From Psococerastis gibbosa (Eukaryota > Arthropoda > Insecta > Psocodea > Psocidae), in assembly GCA_963971405.1 (NCBI GenBank), contig OZ020490.1, positions 11,146,874-11,210,873 on the forward strand: a DNA stretch of 64,000 nucleotides, written 5' to 3'. Shown piece by piece: positions 48,111 to 58,900 of this stretch. Numbering within the stretch: position 1 is the stretch's first letter; each line of letters begins with the position of its first letter. Made by a program: the position numbers and the translations under genes. Under the pieces are notes generated by a model. That model saw nothing but the letters and a program-made list of their open reading frames with translations, was not told the DNA's origin and searched no databases.

Positions 48111-48322
48111 AGCCAACCGCCATAATTCAAAACAAATTGCACTGGACCCAGGGGCGGATAAATAGCAGCTGAACAAAACACCTTTATATTTTCAGCTTAA
48201 AGGCAGATTCATGTACCTATTGAGATCTACCATCTACCAATGTTCGACTCTCGGAAAATTTCTTCACGACTTTTCATTTCATGACCCCCTGAGCCTAAAA
48301 CCACCCTCTTTTCAAAATGTTA

Positions 48323-48630
48323 AGCTGGCCATACACGAGGGCTCCAAATGGAATCGCGCAAGCCAAATGGCGCGTCATGTTCCATTTTGCGTTAGCGCCA
48401 TTTAGAGGGGTCATTCATGACTACGCTGAACCAGTAGCTCCAAATCTTTCAAATTGTATAGTGTTACGATATGGAAGAGGTACTTTTACACTGTACAATT
48501 TGAAAGATTTAAAGCGACTGGTTCAGCGTAGTCGTGAATGACCCCTCTAAATGGCGCTAACGCCAAATGGAACAGGACACGCCATTTGGCTTGGCGCGAG
48601 TCCGTTTGGAGGCCTTGTCAATGGCCAGCT
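48323..48630. mobile_element. Miniature hairpin element L with AGCTGGCC ends, TTA duplication, copy 1
   Basis: AGCTGGCCATACACGAGGGC and a near inverse end a hairpin of about 308 bp. The arms include GAGGGGTCATTCATGACTAC and CTTTCAAATTGTATAGTGTT with inverses. TTA flanks both ends (48320-48322, 48631-48633). It splits repeat F, whose two parts lie at 48250-48300 and 48735-49020. A second copy is at 58799-59095. Confidence 0.8.
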
Positions 48631-48734
48631 TTATACATATATACTGTATATACGTATGTACAGTATGTGTTTATGTATGTATATCGATTTTAGGAAACAC
48701 TCCAACTTCCGTAAATATTATCCGATTTTGATGA

Positions 48735-49020
48735 ACTTCAAAAATGTCTTGATCGAGTTCTTTAACCAGCTAAATCCACTATTTAGTTACAAGATAGCGG
48801 CCGATTGAAACCTTATATAATTCATATCTCAGTTAATATTGGTCGCAGAGGAATGAATTAAAATATCACTGAAAGCCTGTATTATTATATACGATAATGG
48901 TAATCTACACTTTTTACGGCAAATCAACGATTTCATGATGATGTCCAGTCAAAGTAAAAATAATTTAATAAGTAAAAGTTCATAGTCGCCATTTTTTGGA
49001 ACACAAGAGTGTTTCGTGTG
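48735..49020 (+). repeat. Dispersed repeat F, copy 2
   Basis: It is collinear with about 1060-1360 (GCGGCCGATTGAAACCTTAT, TTGGTCGCAGAGGAATGAAT, GGAACACAAGAGTGTTT). Its left portion is separated from it by element L. Confidence 0.7.
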
Positions 49021-49087
49021 TGCCGGTTCTTCCGGCCTTAACACAGAATTTAGTAAATCTTGTGATAATCAAATCAAAGTCGTAATG

Positions 49088-51940
49088 TTACTTAATTAAT
49101 TTTCCCTGTAAATTTACAAGCCCTAATGCACATTCCACTGCCATATCCAGCATAGGCAAAAATTTTAAATTCACACACGAATGCATAGACAACAACTTCT
49201 CCTCGCGAATGCGCTCTATAACTCGCTCAACGTGTATACGGAGGGCAGCTATTTGCTTCGTCTCTATGACTTCTTTCTTAGTCATGACTGTACCACTTGT
49301 AAGAAAAACACTTGGCGGTCGCACAAGCCGACAATTTTTTCTCAAAAGGAATGGTTCAAGTGTTTTGAACCCACGATCAGTCATGACTAAACTGTCCATC
49401 GGAAGGTGATGTAGAAAATCAGACTCGGTCACTATGTGCGTGTCTTCAGTCCGACCTCCATATCCCTTCGAACACAATGAGACTAGTCCATCGGGAGTAA
49501 CACCCACTATGTACTTAATTGTATTGCATTTTTTATATTGCGACCAAGTGGCTGACTGCAGGATGGGATTGCTTGGCTTTTGGATTTCAATTTCGAATGC
49601 GTCCAATATGCACTACTTCCCGGTAATTGGCCCTAAATGCAATTGGTAAGTTGGCAAGTATTGTAGGTTTAGGGGGCCAATGTATAAGCGACTTCAGGTT
49701 TGAATGGACGTAAGGCAATGTCTGCTTAAAAACAGTACTGGCGTGCTGTTGGGTAATTCCGAAGTCGTCCCCTATTTCATCGAAGGTCCTGCAGAGTTTT
49801 ATTCGCTGCAAGACTATCGCCACATTGCGGCAGGGGGCATCTTTTGTCAGCATTTCAAACACGAAAATGCAGCTCGCAGGAATGCCTAAATATTTCTTTG
49901 GCCTAGCCTGAATTATTAACTTCATCCTGCGAGCAGACAGCTCCTTCAGCTCGACGACATCGTCAATTGCGAAATCGCTGTCATCACTATCTTCACTGCT
50001 TGAATTTAGAAAACTACAGGCCGAAAATTTGCGGCCGGACCCCCTCTCCAGTTTCTCCGGGGTTTTTGTAGTACCGCGACTGGTAGTTGCAGATTTAATT
50101 GGCGAGCAACTGACAGTCGTGTACTGTGGCGTCACTTGCACAGCTCGGCTAGTTACGGCAGCTGCCTGCATAGTTTGCGTGCACTTGTCATTTGAAAAAA
50201 CTGAAACAAAAAAAAACCATGTACAGGTATACAGTAAATTTTAAAACACAATATAAGATTCACAGTGGCTCACACATTACACGGAACGTCTACTATACAA
50301 TATTTTCAGATATAGATTTTTATTATTTTTAGAGAAACCGTCATGTGTCGCACATTGGTATTTTTACATAAACTACATTAATACTCCGTAATTCCTGTGT
50401 TTACATGGGGTCACCATAAACCAGGAAAATGTAAAAAATAAACGCAGTTTAAATACACATTATGTCCATGGGCGTCCACAGGAGAGGGCAGGGGAGACCA
50501 GCTGCCCCCCGCCTAGAACGAGAGCAACATGTCGCTGTCTGGCGGAGCTTGGAGTTTTATAAATAAGTATTAGACTGTAAAATCTCGACTGCTATCAAAA
50601 TTCGTGAACGCTACTAATTCTGGCGTGCCGCATTTCACATACTTTTTCCCCAGGGGAAGCCTCCTGCGCGCAATTTTATAATATTGATATGATGATGATG
50701 ATAGTAAAGAGCCTTGATGGAATTTTAGAGATTTCGGCTCACCCAGTCTGCCTCCCGCAAGAAAAAAAGATGCGGACGGCGATGACTGTGTCGACTGTGT
50801 TAAACCTCATGTGTTAGTGGAGAAATGCCCTACAATTAAATTGCACATATCTCGGGAAGTTTACCGCATGATCATCGACAGCGAAGATGCTGATTGCCAG
50901 GCGAAGGCAACATAACAACATGATAGAAAACTCTACTTACGATTGCTATCATGGTCTTCAATAATAGGCAAACTATCTTCGCAGCTTTGATTGTCATTAC
51001 TTGGCCCTGCTTGAGCTTCTACTTGCGCATTTACGGCCGAAGCTATAAGTTCTTTCCTTCGCCTCTTCACTAGTAAAAGTCTTGTCGGCTCCAAAAACTT
51101 GTTGATGCGCCTGCCCTGGCATTCAAATTTAGTTGGCATCGCTGTTTTTTTTATAGTCATTCGCCCGTGCATTAATTTAACATAAGTTAAATTTTCAATG
51201 CATTCTTCCAACTGGTACAGAAAAAAACACGTCAGTAAGTTCAATCTAATATAAAATGAAGTACAACCACTTTACTACTTTAATAATTAATGACAGCTTG
51301 TTGAAAGCGGTCGGTGGGTCTCTGGTCCATATAAATGCTGTAAATGAACCGAGCACTGATTGGCCAGTAACCGACTAAAAATATAAAGTCCAAATCAACA
51401 ATGAGCTGCGCAGTTATATACTGTAACTGTGTCAGTATCGGCAAAAATCGAAGGAGCTAGGGAGCTACACTATTTAGTGAGCGAAAGAAATCTACGCTTA
51501 TGCTAAGAGTGACAGAAGAAAGTGATTGAATCTTGTAAGGCCGCAACATTTAAATTTCATAACCTAGCAATAATCAATAAGTCAATATGAAGTCTCCTCC
51601 ACAGAATAGCCCTACCATAATACGTATATTGTTTATGTAGTCATGCATCATAGACCCCACATCAGTCGGAGAAATTACCTGCCTGCAAATTACGGCTGAA
51701 TACTAATTTCATTGGAAAAAAGAGTAGAAATCAACGCAAACCTACCTCGAAATGGTCTTCACAAAAAAACAGAGTTGACTTCGGACTGACAGCCTCATCG
51801 CGTCTTGCGGCTTGGATCCATGCTCTTCGCCTTTTTCCATCATTAGGCATATGCAAAAACAGTTTTTGTGGCGTACTGAATGTCGTATTTGTACAGTTAG
51901 GCACAGCACAGTACTTATAATTAGTTTTCGCAGTTGCCAT
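49088..51940 (-). pseudogene. THAP-HTH-DDE transposase (Harbinger/ISL2EU type), three exons, one frameshift
   Basis: Exon 1 (51940-51746) encodes a THAP zinc finger: YKYCAVPNC, AWIQAARRDE, FFCEDHF, with Cys 11, Cys 16, Cys 60 and His 63. Exon 2 (51211-50941) continues in phase with LEECIENL and the THAP-closing PTKFECQ. Exon 3 starts at 50200 after TTTCAG, again in phase. It contains an HTH_Tnp_4-like helix-turn-helix (TFDEIGDDFGITQQHASTVF) and then the DDE_Tnp4 domain: ILDAFEIEIQKPSNP, MTDRGFK and HVERVIERIRE supply the Asp, Asp and Glu. Near 49618-49624 the frame jumps by one: the family normally has one more residue between the valine of the YREV motif and the cysteine, and two bases appear to be lost. 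The protein therefore ends early, shortly after its helix-turn-helix, without the catalytic domain. The rest is well preserved, so the lesion looks recent. The normal protein would be about 525 residues. Confidence 0.85.
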
Positions 51941-52178
51941 GTAAAATTAGGAAAACCAAGTAAAAAGAAACACGATTATATTATGTTTTCCGGTTTTGTT
52001 TACTATGGTGGTGGGAACGGTGACGTTCAAATATGGCCGCCCCTGCCTTAAAAGCAAAATTTATAAATGAATTTTACTCCCAAGTAAGAATAAATTTAAA
52101 AGAAATTTATATCAATTTATATGTAAAATAAAATCTAGTTTCATTCTAAATACGGCAAAAAAAATGCCTGTATACCCC

Positions 52179-52983
52179 ATTGATGTAAGGTAGGTGTTAC
52201 ATGTTTTTAATTGGATGTGCTGATGTTTACGTCGCTTGAATAGTAGAATCGGTTGCGAACACGACAAGCATTTTACACATTTCATACTAACCTAAGCACG
52301 GTTCAATAGATTTTAATTTAATCCAACGTAAATAAGGGTTTTAGTGAATGAATGATAATAAAACAGAGGCGTTCAACTCTAAACAAACAAACTTATCATA
52401 ATTGTGGCAATTTATGTCCTTTGATAAATTCTGAGAGATTTCTAGAACGAGTTGTTCCAGTGAACATTTTACCTGTTGATAATTTTTTATTGCCAGTTAT
52501 AAATAAGGTAATTCAAAAGTCTCCTACAAGCATAAAAATTTGTTTCGTCTTTTATTTTTTGTTCTCCTATTTATACTTTAGTACAATGAAAGTTTGGGGT
52601 TATCGAAATTTTCGATGTCGAGATTTCAGTGTATTTAGGCGTTTTGTGGTCCCAGCAACAAAAGAAACAGATGTTTACGAATATCTGTCTGTCTGTATAC
52701 CTATACTATTAATTGATAAATAGGAATGCATGTAAGAATTCACAAGTATCTGTTCAGTAATTTAGCGAACGGTTAAAAGCCGCAAAATTATCTCTTAGCG
52801 CTACTACCGCACAGGGAAAATATAAAAAAAACTGGTTACACCGATACACAAATCAATTAGTCATATAATTGTTCAAAGCAGGAAAAGATCAGAACTACTG
52901 GAAAAAGTTTAGGTATGTTAGTATTCAAATAAGGACTCAAGTATAAGGTTATATGCACCGGTATATGTTCACAGTTATTTCAG
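52179..52983. other. Spacer between the 9.4 kb transposon and the anoctamin gene
   Basis: No coding exon is supported here. The polypyrimidine tract and CAG at about 52970-52983 form the acceptor of the first coding anoctamin exon, so a non-coding 5' exon and promoter must lie further upstream, not identified. Confidence 0.4.
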
Positions 52984-52995
52984 TGAGGCTGTGCC

Positions 52996-55900
52996 ATGGC
53001 TATGCGCAGTGAAGGCATACTACTAACCGAAAGTTCTGGGGCACAGTCAACCGTCAATGATTTTTTACGGCATGAACAGGCGCGGGGAGGGGATGGTATT
53101 GCCCAGCGAAGATGGCGGTCGAGAGGGTCTTTTAGTCGGCCACTACTTACCATGGACCAAAGTACCATTGAATTTCCCGTAAGTAATTACAGTGGAGTTC
53201 GAGCACGGTGGAGGGCACAAGACTTATAGGACCACCGAGGATGTCCCTTGAAACGAAAGTGAGGGAGGACCTCAGGACCCTTGGTCTCTTGCCGAATGGT
53301 ACCCAAGACCGAACCACCTAGAAGAAGAAGACCCGTGCCGCCGACCCCGTGAGAGGGATAAGGCGCCGTTAAAGTAAAGTAAGTTCGAGCCCCAACTCAT
53401 CCTTCAGAGGGTGGTTGCATTTCAAATCTGCCCCATTGTGCTTTACCAATGCAAAAATCCACGTAAAAGCTATAGAAATCTACCCACAGCTACAACTGGG
53501 CATGTCAACATTTCGATGGGACTCAGACACTAACGCCAGAGGATGTATCATTAGTTATTAAAACTTATTTACTTACTCCTTGGACGTTCAGGGTCAGATT
53601 ATCTGATGTCCGTTGAAGGCCCTCATTGTTAAACTCCATAGGTTTTTCGATTTATTTGATAGTATGAGAAACTTTTGCAATTTATGAGCAAATCAGAATT
53701 ATAAAGATTATTTTATGTGCAGTAGAAATCTGTGTATGTATATATTTTTATAAAAAGATAATAAAATGCAATGAATGTTTCGATTGACGTCTTCAGTCGC
53801 CTCAATGAGTAAAGTAATACTTATGCAGAGTTACGACCCATCTCCGATCGCATTGTAGTAACACATTAGGTACGTGTAAAGTTTTAACGCGATGGCATTT
53901 ACAACAATTGAGTAATATATAAATATAATTAATATATATATATACACGTTTATTCTATGTCTTTTACTAGACGCTTTTCATATTTTTCATTCTTTTGCAT
54001 ATTTCAGACCGATGATGCAATTGGTGGCAAGCCCTCGCTATTCTTCAGAGACGGACACAGAAGCGTCGACTTTGTGCTTGTGTGGGACAAACTGCAGAGT
54101 AAATCGATGGAAAAATACAACGAAGAGAAACGAAAGGTATGCCATAGCCTACGGGTACCAATGATTTCACAAAATCTTGGAGTAGATGATGAATCAGTAG
54201 AATCCGGGATGATAGGCCGTGGTCGTTCTGAAAGTGTACTTCCAAACGTATCGTCAACATCTGCGGTCGACATCTTCAGTGGAACTGCGTTGACTTCTAA
54301 GGTTGTACCTCGGAGGCTCAGCAGCAACTCATCCCGGATTCTACTGTTTCATGATGTAACTTCGGCCGTGAAAGCCTTTGTAATTATATCTTGGAATAGA
54401 ATATGATATTTTTCCTATCTGCCTTGTCTTTCTTGCAGATATTTGAACATAATCTCAAGGTAGAAGGTCTCGAGTTGGAGCATGAAAAACCGTTACACAA
54501 TCTTCACTTCGTGAAAATCCACGCGCCCATGGAAGTGTTGAGACGTTACGCAGAAATTTTAAAGCTTCGTTTACCAATGCGAGAGGTGCGTTGAGTTTAC
54601 TTTACAGTTTTAATCGGTTTAAAAATTATTAGATTATAAATGTTTCATATTTATATTTTTATACGTTAGTTATAGACTTAGCCCAGATCTTGCATACTTA
54701 AGTACATAATTATGTACTAATTCCAACATATATTACTACGATCAGCTGACCGATGACTCCAATGCAAGAGATTCGTTGGTAGAAAGAAAGAAACTTTTTA
54801 TTCAATTAAACATAATAAAAAATCAAAATATAACTCTATATCCCGCAAATTAGTAATAAGAATCAAAAATCATATACAGTATGTAGGTATTGAGATAGAG
54901 GGCTGGGCTACGAATTGGAAAGTCTGTGTTAGAGCCCCGATATAAAAGGGAAAATTTTTCGTTGTTTTTGGTTCCACCCAACCCCTGATAGGAACGTTGT
55001 CTTCATCGATCGTAATAAACAGAGTCCCAAACAAAAACAGCATGTCTGGCACAACCGGACACATTCAGGTCTAAATAACACGGCCTGGTTATTTTTCTAG
55101 GAGTTATGCTCAGTTCATAAAAGTGAGAAACTTAATCTGTTCCTACATGCTACAACTTATTTACCTCAGAAGGTGAGTTGGGGCATTGACAGGCTTTTGT
55201 TTTTTGTGTGTTTATAATGTTTATTTAATTAATTGTCAATTATTTGTGTTGTTTTTGGATGCGTTGCCATTTTGTAGTCTACACGTTTACAAAGTCCATT
55301 TTAAGAGACAATTGACACTCAATTTTTGTTTAAAAAAAATCCAATTTCACCGAAAATATCGGTTATTGAGCTATAGAAATGTCTCATCCCATAGAATTTA
55401 ATGTTCTTCTACATTTTGACGAACAGTATGTGACCATCACTAACAGCAATAGGCTATTTGACAATTTTTGAAAACCCGTTTTTGTGCATTTATTTCATAT
55501 CTCGTAAAATTATTTTTTTCCTTAATTCCTTTTAAAAAAAATAGTAGGGGAAAAATATTTTTCATCAATTTAAGTTCGATGGTTAAAAAGGGGGTTACTT
55601 GTCTGCAAAATGTGACGTCATTTGTGATGCCGGGGAGTAGCCGCCAGTTGGGGAATTACTAGTTGTATTAGTAGCGACGTGTGACATCATTTCAAGGTAT
55701 GCCTGTCTCTACCGCCGTTTTGACTCTAGTAATCCACAGTTAGGCGGGGATTCCATTGACCTCGTTTTGCAGAATGCACATGACGTTGACTTGGTAGCAG
55801 ACATCATTAATAAGATTAATAACTTTATATATATAAAGTTATTAATCATGTTTCACTTCCACGAAGTCACTGAAGAAACTCTGTAATGGATCTTTAATGT

Positions 55901-58900
55901 CTGCTACCAAGTCAACGTCATGTGCATTCTGCAAAACGAGGTCAATGGAATCCCCGCCTAAAAAACGGTTTTTGATCTATGAATTATTGAATTTCCTGTA
56001 ACATTTGAATTTTTTTGCACCTGACAGTTTTTCCCCTCCGGCTGTCTCAGAATCTTTATTTTTTTTTTTTTTGTAAATAACTTATACAGTACTAACATGT
56101 GGAATTTAACTACATAATACATTTGTATTCAAATCTGTATATCAAAAAATCTACCTCAGTTCTTAAAACTCCAGAACGACTGGACAAATTTTTTTTTATC
56201 ATTGATTTGTTGGGCTTATCTCCGCTCTGAATAACAGAATATTTATTGAAATTTCGAATATATAGGTAATAAATAGTGATAAAAAAAAACCTGATACCAC
56301 AATGTCAACCACCCTTCTGCTCGGAAGAATTTAAAGGGGATCAGGGAAGTATTCTAGACCCAATGAAAAAAGTAGTGGAAGCAACCGGGAACGATGAGAA
56401 TTTAATTTAGGACACGAAGGACACGGTAATGTAGACTATTGCATAGCATGGATTTTTTTTCACGCAAGCTGTATAATGTTTTCTGTCCATTTTTCACGTT
56501 AAATTACTCTTAATATATCTGAAGACATACGGCAATATATGTCATTACTAAGGCCGTAGCCAGGGGGGGGGGGGGTGCATGGGGTTCAAACCCCCCGAAA
56601 TGAAATGGCTTGACACTAGATAGAATCGGATTTTGAGAGGAAAAATAAAAACTACTATGTAATATCCAATGAAATTTCTGAATCCCCCCCCCCCAAAAAA
56701 AAAAAATCTGGCTACGGCCTTGGTTATTACATACATACTGCATTTATTTATGCATTGTATATTTCTGCATGTTTCACATTATGCAATACTGCAATGCTCC
56801 AAATTTCATTTCATACGTTTCCTCTCTTGTTTGGTCCTAGTTATTAGTGTAACTTTATTTAGGCACAAATTCCACCGACCTCGTTTTTGATAGTGAGCAT
56901 GACATTGACGTGGTAGCAGACATTAAAGACAGTCTAAAAATGACTGCTACCACGTCAATGTTATGCTCACTATCAAAAACGAGGTCGGTGGACTTTGGGC
57001 CTTATGTACAATGTTTCTGTTTTATCATTTGGGTGTATATAAAACTTGGCAATATGAGAACAGGAATTGGAGTTTTTTATGCTCATCTGAATGCTGTAAT
57101 TCGATTTTAAATGATATTGTAAATTTTACTACTGTTTTGTTGCTGACCCTTAGTTGAGTGTAAGAGGGCCCTATGGCCGCTAAGGTGGTCTCAGCTAAAA
57201 TTGAAGTCATTATGTTTTTATTTATTAAAGTTCTATAATGCTCCAAGTGAACTAACTGACAGTCACTATAGCACATTCTTTCTTAGCCATTATGTTGCCA
57301 ACTCGGATTTGCCTTTTAGATAGCTGAAAGCTTATTTCTAACCCTAACACCAATATATAACCATCACACTATGTTGGGTTTTCATTCCCATGTCGAAGTA
57401 AAGAGACGTCTCTTAATCTGTGGAAAACCAGCGTCGCCTTCTGAATATAGGCTTCTAAGTAACATTTCCAAGGAAGCTTCTTGCCCAGAATCATACCTAG
57501 GTATTTTACCCTGTCCATTATTTCCAGCACTTGGTCTTCCATGATCAAAGTAGGCATCATGCATAACTTCCTTTTTCTGGCGTAGTGAACAACGTCCGTC
57601 TTTTGGAGGTTGTCCCCTAGTTTTTTATCTGCGCACCACCAGGTAACGGTGCCCCTGCATAATATCAAAATTGGTAGAGAGATGATCCTCTTGATCGTAA
57701 GGGTCCCGTCGAATCAAGTGTAATAAACTGTCAGGAGGCTACCTAGCAGTCTCCAAGTTTCCAAAATATCTGCAAATGGGTGCCAGAACCTGAAACCTGG
57801 CAGGTAGCCTGCCTGATGCCTTACCATATATATTATATATATATTATATATATATTATATATATATTATTATATTATATATTATATTCGTAAGTCCACTA
57901 CTATTATTTCAGATCCACCAAAAAATCAAAAATGGCACAAGCAGCATAGTCAGCAAGTGGGAACTTGTAGTCAATAGAGTTATGAAAGGCTTCGTGGTCG
58001 ATGAGACCGTATTTCCAACCAAAAAATACCGGTTTACCGCTGTCTATAGCAGGGATCGAGAATACTTGTAAGTATCTTGTACTATTATTATACAAAAAGG
58101 GAAGCCTGGAGAAATCGATCAAGGCGGCGCGGAGCTTACTTAAGAGGAACATGGGCTTGCACATTAGCCATCCCTGAATCCCCTCAAAATAGGTTGGTTT
58201 ATTTCTTTTATTATCTTTAATCAGGACATGTAGCGTAGTGGTACGGACTCTGACTTTCACCCGAAAGGTTGTTGGTTCGAGTCCCACACTGGCTACATTT
58301 TCTGGCCATGCTTCGGAGGGCATGTAAAGCAGGCGGTCCCGGGTCATCCTAGTTGAGTGTAAGAGAGGGCTTTATAGCCCTAACTCCGCTGGGTTGGCTT
58401 AGTAATAGAAACCATAAAAAGTCCTTATTTATTTATTTATTTAATACTTAAGTTATAACTATTTGGTCTGCTCAATTAGCGACGACTATTTCATACACAG
58501 TACTACGAGGAGTTTTTTTTTAGTTTTTTGTGAAACTGGAAACTGATACGCGACCAAGATTTACCAAATTATCAAACTCATGGAAAAAATTATTGAAGTA
58601 GTCCTCTACTAATTGAACAAATCTTTATAACTTAAGTATAAACTTAAATAAAAAATATAAACCAAGTTATTTTAGGGTTACCAGGTCAACGGTAAGTTTG
58701 CTCAGTCATTTGTCATTTTTGTCGAGTTACACTATTAAGTCTAGGCCTGACTGCGGGTGCGCTGGGTACTTAAAATGCGGGTGACTCAAGCTGGCCATTT
58801 ACGAGGGCTCCAAACGGACTCATGCCAAGCCAAATGACGCGTCCTGTTCCATTTGGCGTTGGCGCCATTTAGAGGGGTCATCACGACTACGCTGAACCAG

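Larger units (their letters stand above)
42776..52178. mobile_element. 9.4 kb two-gene DNA transposon, ISL2EU/Harbinger-related, AT-flanked
   Basis: The left end GGGGTATACAGG (42776-42787) is exactly inverted at the right (CCTGTATACCCC, 52167-52178), and AT stands directly outside each end. Inside are two convergent split genes: a YqaJ nuclease (43091-45756, plus) and a THAP/HTH/DDE_Tnp4 transposase (51940-49088, minus). As I recall, ISL2EU elements are defined by exactly this pair of proteins. Sequence between the two genes was invaded by a hairpin element (46010-46127), a TA-flanked element (46689-47658), a TTA-flanked element (48323-48630) and repeat fragments, so the original element was shorter, perhaps about 7.5 kb. 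The transposase is frameshifted, so this copy cannot move by itself unless it is complemented. Confidence 0.85.
54586..57912. other. Anoctamin intron 3, repeat-rich
   Basis: This 3.3 kb intron holds two hairpin elements (55743-55958, 56862-57001), an hAT-like element (56549-56722), a reverse LINE pol fragment (57369-57668) and an AT microsatellite. I see no additional anoctamin exon, and the flanking exons join in phase without one. Confidence 0.6.

Noticed and set aside
43091..50171. Host gene cluster of nuclease and DNA-binding protein
   Set aside because: The inverted 12-bp ends with AT flanks enclose both genes, so a transposon explains them better.
53957..54406. 149-codon frame reading from anoctamin exon 2 into the intron
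   Set aside because: A good donor (AAAG|GTATGC) ends the exon at 54136, exon 3 joins in phase, and the readthrough part is repeat D.
58228..58300. Functional tRNA gene
   Set aside because: The cloverleaf is imperfect, the sequence runs straight into a repeated SINE body, and several copies share the same extension.
57904..58347. 147-codon minus-strand open frame containing GLEPTTFRVKV
   Set aside because: It is the reverse of the SINE head and body; the same artificial peptide appears wherever the SINE occurs (for example 29497-29790).
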